A model generated the notes under the pieces. That model was not told the origin of the DNA and did no database searches. It was given only the letters and a program-made list of their open reading frames with translations. Below are positions 16,989 to 23,663 of a stretch of DNA of 37,970 nucleotides, piece after piece. The position numbers and the translations under genes are program-made. Origin of the DNA: a virus; the IMG/VR virus record IMGVR_UViG_3300042362_000122, positions 1-37,970 of that record. One strand, 5' to 3'. Positions within the stretch are counted from its first letter, which is position 1. The number at the start of each line of letters is the position of its first letter.

Positions 16989-17172
16989 ATCGTTCCTTGA
17001 TTACGCGAGTGATGTCACGGGGCGTCATGCCGGGGATCGCTGAGATGAGCGCGCACTCCATCGCCACCTTCTGCGCGAACTGGCGCATCTCTTTGACCGT
17101 CATCACCGCGATCGGCAGCTGCTCAGTGGCTGCGTCGCGGATCATCTCGATCAGCTCTTCGTCTTTGATCAT
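16969..17172 (-). CDS. Small acidic helical protein
   Basis: The protein has 67 residues from the ATG at 17172, which overlaps the preceding stop as ATGA. A longer in-frame reading upstream has no support. Residues 1-45 are helical (MIKDEELIEMIRDAATEQL, VKEMRQFAQKVAMECA). Residues 47-60 (IPGMTPRDITRVIKERYGL) look like a short helix-turn-helix-like end. The function is unknown. Confidence 0.5.
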   Translation of the reverse strand: MIKDEELIEMIRDAATEQLPIAVMTVKEMRQFAQKVAMECALISAIPGMTPRDITRVIKERYGLDKN

Positions 17173-18056
17173 TTCTTCTCTCCTATGCCGTGCGCGGCTT
17201 CGATGGCGCGGGCGAATGCGTGTTGCTGCGTATTCGCTGTGCGCTCTGCCTCGGTTGTCGCAGACCATGACCACAAGTCTCTTATCTGCTCATCTGTCAG
17301 CGGCTGGCGCTGTGCTGCGGGTGGGGTGGTCAACCCTGCGGTCATGTTGTCAATCTGCGTGAGTACGCCCATCAGATCATCAAACGGCTTCCACTGCGGC
17401 GCTACACCCTTGTAGTGCTGCTCCCATATTGCGACAGCAAGGCGTTTTGCATAGCCGTAGGCGTCAGGCTGTTTGCCCGCAGCCTTCCAACCAGACCAAG
17501 CCCAATAAGCCGGGCTGTTTAGCCTGAACGGGTTGGTGCTGTCGTCGTAGTCAGCGTTCCACCATTCATTAAAGGCGTCAGGTATGGCATCCCATTGCCC
17601 CTGCTCTGGCTGCACTCGATCAGCAATGCAAGGCCCTTTGCCGCACTTCCTGCATGTGCGTGGATACCCTTTCCCTTCAGCGCGGAGTGTTTTGTTGCAA
17701 GTGCTGTCTTGCTTCCGCTCTGGCTGTGCTGCGGGTGGAGTGGTGTACCGTTCTTCGGCTTCTTCCACCGCACAGATGGCGGCATCTAACCGGATCAGCG
17801 CATCGCCGGAGTCGTTCTCTGTAATCATTTCGCTGTCGTACAGCGCGTATAGGTCGGTGATGATTTCCTCAGCCCACGCCACCGGCTCCTGCTTCTCAGC
17901 CGCATCGATGGCGGTGTTGAGGGCGGTGATGGCCTTGCTGTGCTGGTCAAATGCCTTGCCGCCTTTCTTGATCTGCGACTCGCTGGACTCATCGAATCCA
18001 ACGTGAAGTCCAAACTTCAGCGCCTCCAACGCCTGTTTCATGGTTTCAATAGTCAT
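17169..18056 (-). CDS. Modular early protein built of shuffled segments
   Basis: The protein has 295 residues and starts by an ATGA overlap with the helicase stop. It is a chain of short modules joined by TTPPAAQ linkers (at about residues 106 and 243): an N-terminal MKQALEALKFGL segment, a Cys motif (CRKCGKGPC), then EWWNADYDDSTNPFRLNS, then PLTDEQIRDLWSWS and the end FARAIEAAHGIGEKK. Three of these modules recur in the + strand proteins at 22020-23026, with nearly identical DNA. Proteins of this style are common in early regions of Burkholderiales phages. The biochemical role is unknown. Confidence 0.65.
   Translation of the reverse strand: MTIETMKQALEALKFGLHVGFDESSESQIKKGGKAFDQHSKAITALNTAIDAAEKQEPVAWAEEIITDLYALYDSEMITENDSGDALIRLDAAICAVEEAEERYTTPPAAQPERKQDSTCNKTLRAEGKGYPRTCRKCGKGPCIADRVQPEQGQWDAIPDAFNEWWNADYDDSTNPFRLNSPAYWAWSGWKAAGKQPDAYGYAKRLAVAIWEQHYKGVAPQWKPFDDLMGVLTQIDNMTAGLTTPPAAQRQPLTDEQIRDLWSWSATTEAERTANTQQHAFARAIEAAHGIGEKK
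17487..17567 (-). repeat. 81-bp dispersed inverted repeat, copy A
   Basis: Reverse-complemented, this stretch matches 22491-22571 at 78 of 81 bases. It encodes the EWWNADYDDSTNPFRL module in both genes. The two copies lie on opposite strands about 5 kb apart. Confidence 0.9.
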
Positions 18057-19345
18057 TTCAATTCCTCCATTGCTACGTCACTGATGGCGCGCTTGTCGTG
18101 CAGCGCGGCCCAAATCTTTTCATCCACGGTTTTGTTGGTCATCAAGATGTAGCACCAGACGTCGTGTCGCTGGCCGGAGCGGTGCAGTCGCCCAACGGTT
18201 TGTTCGTAAAGCTCAAGACTCCAAGGCAGGGACAGAAAGACCATGTGTCGGCCTCCATGCTGCAGGTTAAGGCCATGACCTGCGGATTTTGGGTGCACTG
18301 CCAGAAGTGGAACCACGCCGGCGTTCCATCGCTCAATGGCACCAGCATCGTCCAGCGTGGTGAGGTGCTTGTATCGTCGCTTGAGTTCGGCGAGTTCTTC
18401 TTGGTAGTTGTAGACGATGAGGGTGTTTGCATGTTGGTTCTCTTCCAGTAGGTCATCGAGGGCGTCAAACTTGTGCGGGCTGAACCAGCGCGGCTCGGGC
18501 GTGTAGACGAACCCAGACGACATCTGCTGCAGCTTCTGCGTCACCACGGCCGCGTTCTGGGCCACGGCAGCGGTGTCAGGGAACTGCACGATGAAGTCCT
18601 TCTTCATCGTCTCGTAGGGCTGGCGATCCTCCAGCTCGACGCGCAGTTCGACCGTGTGCAGCGGCGGCAGCTTGTCCTTGTACTCGCCCGGCTCCAGCAC
18701 AAACGTGGCCGGCTTGATGCGCGCCATAACCTGCTCCAGCGCGCCGGGGCGCGGGGCCCACTCGTTGTAGTCCTTGTTGACGAGGTAGAAGTACTGTTGC
18801 AGGAAGGCGCCCTTGCTGCGGCCCAGCAGCTTCTGGTCGATGATCTTGCACTGGCCGAAGACGTCCTCCAGACCGTTGCTGGTGAACGAGCCGGTCAGGC
18901 CCCAGCGGATTTTGATCTCGTCCATGACCTTGAACAGCGCCTTGAAGCGCTTGCCCGAGGCGTTCTTGAGCTTGGTCAGCTCGTCAAACACCACGCCGTC
19001 GAAGATGCCAAGGTTCAGCTCGGACAACCATTGCAGGTTGTCGTAGTTGATGACCATGACGTGCGTGTCGGCCGCGTAGGCCACCAGACGCTGGCGCGGT
19101 GTGCCGACGCACAGGGACATCGTCAGCTCGGGCGCCCACTTTGGCAGCTCGACCGGCCAGACGTCGGTGCAGACGCGCTTGGGCGCCACGACCAGCCAGC
19201 GCTTGACCACGACCTCGCGCACCATGTCGCGCATGGCCGTCAGCGTGAGCGCAGTCTTGCCCGCGCCCACCGGCGCCAGCACCATCGCCCGGTCGTGTTC
19301 GAACAGGAAGTCGGCGCCCTGATCTTGGTAGGGCCTTAGCTCCAC
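18053..19345 (-). CDS. SNF2-type superfamily 2 DNA helicase
   Basis: The protein has 430 residues. The GTG at 19345 (VELRPYQDQGADFL) was chosen because it begins at the conserved LRPYQ Q-motif and overlaps the upstream gene by 10 bp. A longer reading to 19474 adds only unconserved residues. Motif I is APVGAGKT (24-31), motif II is DELT (121-124), motif III includes LTGS, and motif VI is QTVGRLHRSGQ near residue 390. This is a compact phage SNF2 helicase of the kind found with VRR-NUC, DUF2800 and PolA genes. It should translocate on DNA with ATP and assist replication or recombination. Confidence 0.88.
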   Translation of the reverse strand: MELRPYQDQGADFLFEHDRAMVLAPVGAGKTALTLTAMRDMVREVVVKRWLVVAPKRVCTDVWPVELPKWAPELTMSLCVGTPRQRLVAYAADTHVMVINYDNLQWLSELNLGIFDGVVFDELTKLKNASGKRFKALFKVMDEIKIRWGLTGSFTSNGLEDVFGQCKIIDQKLLGRSKGAFLQQYFYLVNKDYNEWAPRPGALEQVMARIKPATFVLEPGEYKDKLPPLHTVELRVELEDRQPYETMKKDFIVQFPDTAAVAQNAAVVTQKLQQMSSGFVYTPEPRWFSPHKFDALDDLLEENQHANTLIVYNYQEELAELKRRYKHLTTLDDAGAIERWNAGVVPLLAVHPKSAGHGLNLQHGGRHMVFLSLPWSLELYEQTVGRLHRSGQRHDVWCYILMTNKTVDEKIWAALHDKRAISDVAMEELK

Positions 19346-19665
19346 TTCTTTGTCTCCCAGTTGTACCGGCGACTGCTGACGTATGCGGTCATCTCTTCGT
19401 CGGTCATGCGCGTGGTTACGGGCGGCACATACGGGTCGGGCCCGTACACGAACGGCTCGGTGCGGCTGTTCCATTCGTCAGCGATGGCCTTGGCGTGCGC
19501 CTCATCGGTCACCACAGCACCGGGCTTGTCGGCAAACGTCAGCACGTTGACGCCGGTCTTGTTCATCACGCCCCACCATGTCGGGCCAACCTGCTCAGCA
19601 CGATATGGGCCGACGGCAAAGTACTTAGCCGGCAAAGCCGTACTCACGCTCTTTGATCCACTCAT
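19336..19665 (-). CDS. Conserved early hypothetical protein
   Basis: The protein has 109 residues. The ATG at 19665 sits 7 bases after an AAGGAG site. The upstream ATG at 19671 is too close to it. The middle (WWGVMNKTGVNVLTF, then AHAKAIADEWN) is a small alpha/beta module seen in other phage early proteins. The end is TEEM-like acidic helix and YNWETKKWS. It overlaps the VRR-NUC gene by 41 bp and the helicase start by 10 bp. Because it lies between two recombination enzymes it may assist them. The function is unknown. Confidence 0.5.
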   Translation of the reverse strand: MSGSKSVSTALPAKYFAVGPYRAEQVGPTWWGVMNKTGVNVLTFADKPGAVVTDEAHAKAIADEWNSRTEPFVYGPDPYVPPVTTRMTDEEMTAYVSSRRYNWETKKWS

Positions 19666-19912
19666 CGACATGCTCCTTAGACCATAAACAGGCGTAGCTC
19701 TGGCACATGCGTGCCATCTCCGACGCAAAATGCTTCTGCAACGGCGACAGCCGGCCGCCGGGCGCCTTCAGCTCCACAAACCATGTGCTGCCGTCGGGCA
19801 AACAGACGACGCGGTCGGCGACGCCCCGGTGCGCAGGGCTGGTGAACTTGTACGCCACGCCGCCCAGCTTCTTGACTTGGCTCACCAGATGAGCCTCGAT
19901 TTGTTTTTCCAT
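19625..19912 (-). CDS. VRR-NUC nuclease (Holliday junction resolvase-like)
   Basis: The protein has 95 residues from the ATG at 19912. ATGs at 19921 and 19924 are alternatives, and the longer reading would run through the promoter. The PD-(D/E)XK core is visible: E6 in the first helix, GVADRVV with D33, and FVELKAPGG with E47 and K49, then Q59. This is the phage-type stand-alone VRR-NUC domain, which cuts branched DNA. It is the first gene of the leftward unit and diverges from the DUF2800 nuclease. Confidence 0.85.
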   Translation of the reverse strand: MEKQIEAHLVSQVKKLGGVAYKFTSPAHRGVADRVVCLPDGSTWFVELKAPGGRLSPLQKHFASEMARMCQSYACLWSKEHVDEWIKEREYGFAG

Positions 19913-19919
19913 GCGGTGC

Positions 19920-19973
19920 ATCATAACACCGTCAAAAAGTTCTTGACAACCCTTTTTTGTTTTGTGGTAGCAT
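19920..19973. promoter_or_regulatory. Divergent early promoter with overlapping -35 boxes
   Basis: For the + strand, TTGACA at 19943-19948 and TAGCAT at 19968-19973 are separated by 19 bp. For the - strand, TTGTCA (19949-19944) and TATGAT (19925-19920) are separated by 18 bp. The two -35 boxes share five bases. The - strand transcript would begin almost at the VRR-NUC ATG, so that message may be leaderless. Both halves of the replication module would start here. Confidence 0.55.
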
Positions 19974-20003
19974 GGCGGCTCGTTCAATCAACTGGAGTCC
20001 AAT

Positions 20004-21119
20004 ATGCAACACAGCAAGATCGTCGGCGGCTCGACCGCCAAGCGCGTCATCAACTGCCCCGGCAGTGTGGCGTTGGTTCAAAGAATGCCTCCTCAAGTGG
20101 AGAGCAAGTACGCCGCCGAGGGCACCATGCTGCACGCCTGCATGGAAGACCTTCTGGCCGATGGTGAGCTGGGCGACGTTATCGCCAAGAACAAGCTCAC
20201 CGAAGAGCAAGCCGACAAACTCCAGTACTGCCTTGGCGCTCTCGACGAGATCGACCCGAAGCAGGAGATGGTCTTCAACCAAGAGGTCGAGGTGTCGTTC
20301 GACGGCGTCAAGGGCCTTGAGGGCGTCTTCGGCAACGTCGATCTGATTGGCCGCCTCGGCGACCGCGTCATCGTGCTGGACTGGAAGTTCGGCGACGGCG
20401 TCATGGTCGAGGCCGAGGAGAACCCGCAGGGCCTGTTCTACGCAGCCGCTGCCATGCGTACCAAGTCGCTGGCGTGGGCGTTCTACGACGCCAAGGAGAT
20501 CGAGATCGTCATCGTGCAGCCCTTCTCAACCCGGCGCTGGGTGACGACCTTTGAGCGCGTGCTGGAGTTCCGCGAGGAGCTGGTGCGCGCTGTCAAGCAG
20601 GCCGCCAAGGCCGACGCGCCGCTGGCGATCGGCGACTGGTGCCGCTGGTGTACAGGCAAACCCATCTGCCCTAAGATGACCGGCGCGATTGACCGTACGG
20701 TGCACATGAAGTTGGAGGCGCTCGCACCTGAGGAGCTGTCCAAGGCGCTGGACTTGGCTGATAAGCTGGAGTCCTTCATCGGCGACGCCCGCAAGCTGGC
20801 GCAGGAGCGCCTTGAGAAAAATATGCCTGTGCCCGGGTACAAACTTGTACCCAAGCGCGCGACGCGGCAGTGGACGAACACGGCCGACGCGGCCCGTTGG
20901 ATGGGTGAGAAAGGATTGGAACTCGATCAGATATTCACCAAAGAAATCATCAGCCCTGCTCAGGCAGAGAAGGTGCTGAAGAAGAGCAAGCTGGCGCTGC
21001 CCGACAACCTCGTCGTGGCAGTGTCGAGCGGCAGCACGTTGGCGCCGGAGAGCGATCCCCGGCCCGCCGTGCTTAACGTCGGGACGCAACTCGTTGCGGC
21101 CCTTTCTAAACTCCAGTAA
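20004..21119 (+). CDS. DUF2800 family RecB/Cas4-like exonuclease
   Basis: The protein has 371 residues. PD-(D/E)XK features: AEGTMLHACMED with H44 and E48, GNVDLIGRL with D113, IVLDWKFG with D126 and K128, and PQGLFYAAAA with Q142. C18 near the N-terminus together with C213, C216 and C222 (DWCRWCTGKPICP) make the four-cysteine pattern that holds an Fe-S cluster in AddB, Cas4 and related nucleases. It likely resects DNA ends during recombination-dependent replication. It is first of the rightward replication genes, followed 11 bp later by the probable SSB. Confidence 0.88.
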   Translation: MQHSKIVGGSTAKRVINCPGSVALVQRMPPQVESKYAAEGTMLHACMEDLLADGELGDVIAKNKLTEEQADKLQYCLGALDEIDPKQEMVFNQEVEVSFDGVKGLEGVFGNVDLIGRLGDRVIVLDWKFGDGVMVEAEENPQGLFYAAAAMRTKSLAWAFYDAKEIEIVIVQPFSTRRWVTTFERVLEFREELVRAVKQAAKADAPLAIGDWCRWCTGKPICPKMTGAIDRTVHMKLEALAPEELSKALDLADKLESFIGDARKLAQERLEKNMPVPGYKLVPKRATRQWTNTADAARWMGEKGLELDQIFTKEIISPAQAEKVLKKSKLALPDNLVVAVSSGSTLAPESDPRPAVLNVGTQLVAALSKLQ

Positions 21120-21130
21120 GGAAGACTCAA

Positions 21131-21781
21131 ATGTCAAATATCGTAACCTTCAAGCAAGCAAACCTGCCTGCAGTAGCAAGCCTCTCCACGGCGCTGCGTG
21201 CTCTTGAGAAGGATGTCGGCTCTGCCGGCGTCGTCCTGCTCAAGATGGACAAGACCGGCCACTGGGTCTATGGCGCCGATCAGACCGAAGTCGAGGATGA
21301 CTCGACGTGGGCTGTCAACCCCTTTTCGTTCGTTCACGGCTTCATTGCTTGGGGCGACGGCGAGGTGTTGGGTGAGAAGATGGTGTCTGTGTCGCAGCCG
21401 CTGCCCGAACTTGACGCCGCCCCGCCCAACGCCAAGCGCGGGTGGGAGACGCAAGTGGGCATGTCGTTGAAGTGCCTCAACGGCGAAGACAAGGATATGG
21501 AAGCACGCTACACGACCACCTCGGTGGGCGGCAAGCGCAGCGTCCAGACCCTTGCGCTGGCGATTGCAGCACAGGTCGAGAAAGACCAGTCCAAGCCCGT
21601 GCCAGTGGTGCGCCTGAAGAAGGATCACTACACGCACAAGTCCTACGGGAAAATCTTCACGCCGGTCTTTGAGATCGTCGAGTGGATCAGCATGGACGGC
21701 GGTGCCGAAGATGCGGCCGACGCCGCGCCTGAGGCCCCAGCAGCGGAAGAGGCGCCTCGTCGCCGTCGCCGCGCCGTCTAA
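21131..21781 (+). CDS. Probable single-stranded DNA-binding protein
   Basis: The protein has 216 residues. Its place between the DUF2800 nuclease and the DNA polymerase is where DUF2815/Enc34-type SSBs sit in related cassettes. Aromatic and Gly-rich strands (GHWVYGADQTEVEDDSTWAV, FIAWGDGEVLGEKMVSVSQP) fit an OB-like fold. KKDHYTHKSYGKIFTPVFEI lies near the end of the folded part. The tail is acidic (GGAEDAADAAPEAPAAEEA) but then ends in RRRRRAV, opposite to the plain acidic tip of bacterial SSB. An AAGGAA site precedes it and a strong terminator follows. Confidence 0.6.
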   Translation: MSNIVTFKQANLPAVASLSTALRALEKDVGSAGVVLLKMDKTGHWVYGADQTEVEDDSTWAVNPFSFVHGFIAWGDGEVLGEKMVSVSQPLPELDAAPPNAKRGWETQVGMSLKCLNGEDKDMEARYTTTSVGGKRSVQTLALAIAAQVEKDQSKPVPVVRLKKDHYTHKSYGKIFTPVFEIVEWISMDGGAEDAADAAPEAPAAEEAPRRRRRAV

Positions 21782-21787
21782 GGTCGG

Positions 21788-21825
21788 AGGCCGGGGCCTT
21801 GTGAAAGGTTCCGGCCTTTTTCTTT
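21788..21825 (+). terminator. Strong rho-independent terminator after the SSB gene
   Basis: AGGCCGGGGCCTT (21788-21800) pairs over 13 positions, two of them G-T, with AAGGTTCCGGCCT (21805-21817) around a GTGA loop. TTTTTCTTT then overlaps the leader of the next gene. It probably limits transcription into the small early genes and polymerase, leaving more SSB and nuclease message. Confidence 0.85.
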
Positions 21826-21837
21826 CAGGAGAAACAC

Positions 21838-22023
21838 ATGCACCCCTACCAAGAACTCTGCCATCTGCTGCGCGAGTACCAGCTGGCCTGTGATGCGATG
21901 GACGACGATGGCGCGCTCAAGATCGCCATGCAAGTGCGCGAGGCCGCGCAGCAGTTCGTCGTCCAAGCCGCCAAGAACGTCAGCCCGCCGGCAGACCCGC
22001 GCCAGCTGGAGCTTGACCTATGA
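21838..22023 (+). CDS. Small early helical protein
   Basis: The protein has 61 residues with an AGGAG site just after the terminator. It is acidic and helical (LCHLLREYQLACDAMDDDGA) and ends PRQLELDL. The stop overlaps the next start as ATGA. The C-terminal QLELDL resembles clamp- or polymerase-contact peptides, but this is only a guess. The function is unknown. Confidence 0.5.
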   Translation: MHPYQELCHLLREYQLACDAMDDDGALKIAMQVREAAQQFVVQAAKNVSPPADPRQLELDL

Positions 22024-22601
22024 ACCGAGAAGACATCATCCGCATGGCGCTGGAGGCGTTGCTGGAAATCAACGAACTCAGCAAAGGAGAAAACGCCATC
22101 TGTTTACCAGCAGAGATTGATGGAGCAATGGACGCCCTCCGCACCGCCATAGAGCAGGCTGAGAAGCAGGAAGCATGGAAAACCAGCGACACAGCGTATC
22201 GGCCCGGAGGACTGCCACAAGACTTTACCAAGCACGAAGTTGATTCGTTTGACGACTGGTCAGAGTGGGTCTGCCCTGACCCAACGCAATACTTCATGAA
22301 GTGCTGCGATTGCGGTCTGGTTCACAAAATGCAATTCAAGGTCGTCAAGTACTCGGAGGGCGATGAGTGCGAACCCTTTAACGACCCAAACGTGCAGGTT
22401 GTTTTTAGAGCAAGGCGGCATGAGATTGCTGAGAAGCAAGAAGACAGCCTCGCCCAAACAAACTGGGACAACATCCCGCAAGCATTCAACGAATGGTGGA
22501 ACGCTGACTACGACGACAGCACCAATCCATTCAGGCTAAACAGCCCGGCTTATTGGGCTTGGTCTGGCTGGTCTGCGGCAAACAAGGAGAAGAACACATG
22601 A
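22020..22601 (+). CDS. Modular early protein with zinc-like and EWWNADYDDS modules
   Basis: The protein has 193 residues. Module 1 is a helix (REDIIRMALEALLEINEL) ending AIEQAEKQE. Module 2 (residues 75-135) has FMKCCDCGLVHKMQFKVVKY and VVFRARRHE, a small Cys-bearing beta domain. Module 3 (about 150-190) is FNEWWNADYDDSTNPFRL, almost identical to a segment of the - strand protein at 17169-18056. Modules of this kind are mixed and matched between phages. The protein overlaps both neighbours by ATGA. The function is unknown. Confidence 0.6.
   Translation: MNREDIIRMALEALLEINELSKGENAICLPAEIDGAMDALRTAIEQAEKQEAWKTSDTAYRPGGLPQDFTKHEVDSFDDWSEWVCPDPTQYFMKCCDCGLVHKMQFKVVKYSEGDECEPFNDPNVQVVFRARRHEIAEKQEDSLAQTNWDNIPQAFNEWWNADYDDSTNPFRLNSPAYWAWSGWSAANKEKNT
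22491..22571 (+). repeat. 81-bp dispersed inverted repeat, copy B
   Basis: This is the partner of 17487-17567 on the other strand, with three mismatches. Two of the three differences fall in third codon positions of the shared module, which suggests recent duplication or a recent common source plus selection on the protein. Confidence 0.9.
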
Positions 22602-23026
22602 CCACACACATCACAAAGACATGGTTCGATGGCGACAAGGTAGTGACGCAGGAAATCCCTGAGTCTGAGGTTTACAAGCAGGAGCCTCGGTGCGCGGTAA
22701 TCGTGGAGGTGTTCGGAAAAGGCTGGCGGCTCGACTACATGTCGCTCCCCGTTGGAAAGCACAGGCTCTACACGCAGGAATATGTTTACACCACCCCACC
22801 CGCAGCACAACCGTGCCCAACATGCGAAGCACTGGCCCGTACAGTGATGATGGATCAGACAGCGCACGACACAAAGCGCCAGCCGCTGACGGATGAGAAG
22901 ATTTGGCTTGAGTATCAGAGGTTCTGGCCGTTTCATCCGGCAGAGGAGCCACGGCTCGCCAAAGACATCGCCAAGTTCGCCCGCGCCATTGAAGCCGCGC
23001 ACGGCATCACAGGAGAGAAGACATGA
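22598..23026 (+). CDS. Modular early protein with TTPPAAQ and IEAAHGI modules
   Basis: The protein has 142 residues. The ATG at 22598 overlaps the previous stop as ATGA. A longer upstream reading is not supported. Residues 1-60 form a beta-rich module (THITKTWFDGDKVVTQEIPE). The linker YTTPPAAQ is followed by PCPTCEALART, then QPLTDEKIWLEYQRFW and the end FARAIEAAHGITGEK. The linker and the last two modules match the - strand protein at 17169-18056. The function is unknown. Confidence 0.6.
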   Translation: MTTHITKTWFDGDKVVTQEIPESEVYKQEPRCAVIVEVFGKGWRLDYMSLPVGKHRLYTQEYVYTTPPAAQPCPTCEALARTVMMDQTAHDTKRQPLTDEKIWLEYQRFWPFHPAEEPRLAKDIAKFARAIEAAHGITGEKT

Positions 23027-23322
23027 CAAAACAATCCGAAGCCCTGCGGCTGGCTGATTTGATTCAACGATACCGAAGCCCGCATTGCGGAGAAGCAGCC
23101 GCCGAACTGCGCCGCCTAGATGAACTCGCTGAAAGCGAAGGACGATGGGCGTCCGACTACTTGGCTCGCGCCGTAAAAGCAGAAGCGCTGAACTCGCAAC
23201 TGCTGGAGGCGCTGCGTTTCATCGCGGACAGGCAAGACCTGATGTTTGCTGAATGCAGCGATGCTGAAGAAATCATTGAGGTGGCTCGTGCCGCCATTGC
23301 TGCGGCAAAGGAGGAAGCATGA
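23023..23322 (+). CDS. Small modular early protein
   Basis: The protein has 99 residues, starting by an ATGA overlap. It is all helix, with ALRLADLIQRYRSPHCGEAA, then AELRRLDELAES and EALNSQLLEALRFIADRQD, and an acidic Ala-rich end. The opening segment is another widespread phage early module. It overlaps the next gene by ATGA. The function is unknown. Confidence 0.5.
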   Translation: MTKQSEALRLADLIQRYRSPHCGEAAAELRRLDELAESEGRWASDYLARAVKAEALNSQLLEALRFIADRQDLMFAECSDAEEIIEVARAAIAAAKEEA

Positions 23323-23663
23323 CAGAAGACATCATTGCAATGGCACGGCGGGCAGGGGCACACGACGATGGGTTTGAGGTTCGCTTTGTAGAACTACGAT
23401 ACCTTGAACGCTTCGCCGCCCTTGTCGCCGCAGCAGAGCGCAACAAGCTGGCTCAGTGGATGATGGCCAAAGGCTACGCTACCGGCCACGGTGATACGAC
23501 CGAAGACCTGCTGGACGAGCTGGATTGGCAGATCACTGAATCATGGTCGAAGGTTGTCATGACCAGCGTTGAGGCAGAGCGCGAGGCGTGTGCGAAGCTG
23601 GCGTTTAACGCTAAGACCTATATCGAAGCTGCCACCGCCATCCGAGCAAGGGGCCAACAGTGA
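23319..23663 (+). CDS. Small modular early protein
   Basis: The protein has 114 residues, starting by an ATGA overlap. Segments include DIIAMARRAGAHDDGFEVRF, LAQWMMAKGYATGHGDTTED, and the end AEREACAKLAFNAKTYIEAA then AIRARGQQ. The first and last segments recur in early proteins of related phages. The stop overlaps the GTG start of the DNA polymerase (GTGA at 23660), so polymerase translation is coupled to it. The function is unknown. Confidence 0.55.
   Translation: MTEDIIAMARRAGAHDDGFEVRFVELRYLERFAALVAAAERNKLAQWMMAKGYATGHGDTTEDLLDELDWQITESWSKVVMTSVEAEREACAKLAFNAKTYIEAATAIRARGQQ

Noticed and set aside
18473-19339. + strand frame of 288 codons opposite the SNF2 helicase
   Set aside because: The helicase motifs on the - strand are complete; this frame is a mirror product.
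19345-19474. Longer N-terminus for the SNF2 helicase (start at 19474)
   Set aside because: The extra 43 residues are Arg/His-rich mirror sequence of the upstream gene; the conserved Q-motif begins at the GTG at 19345.
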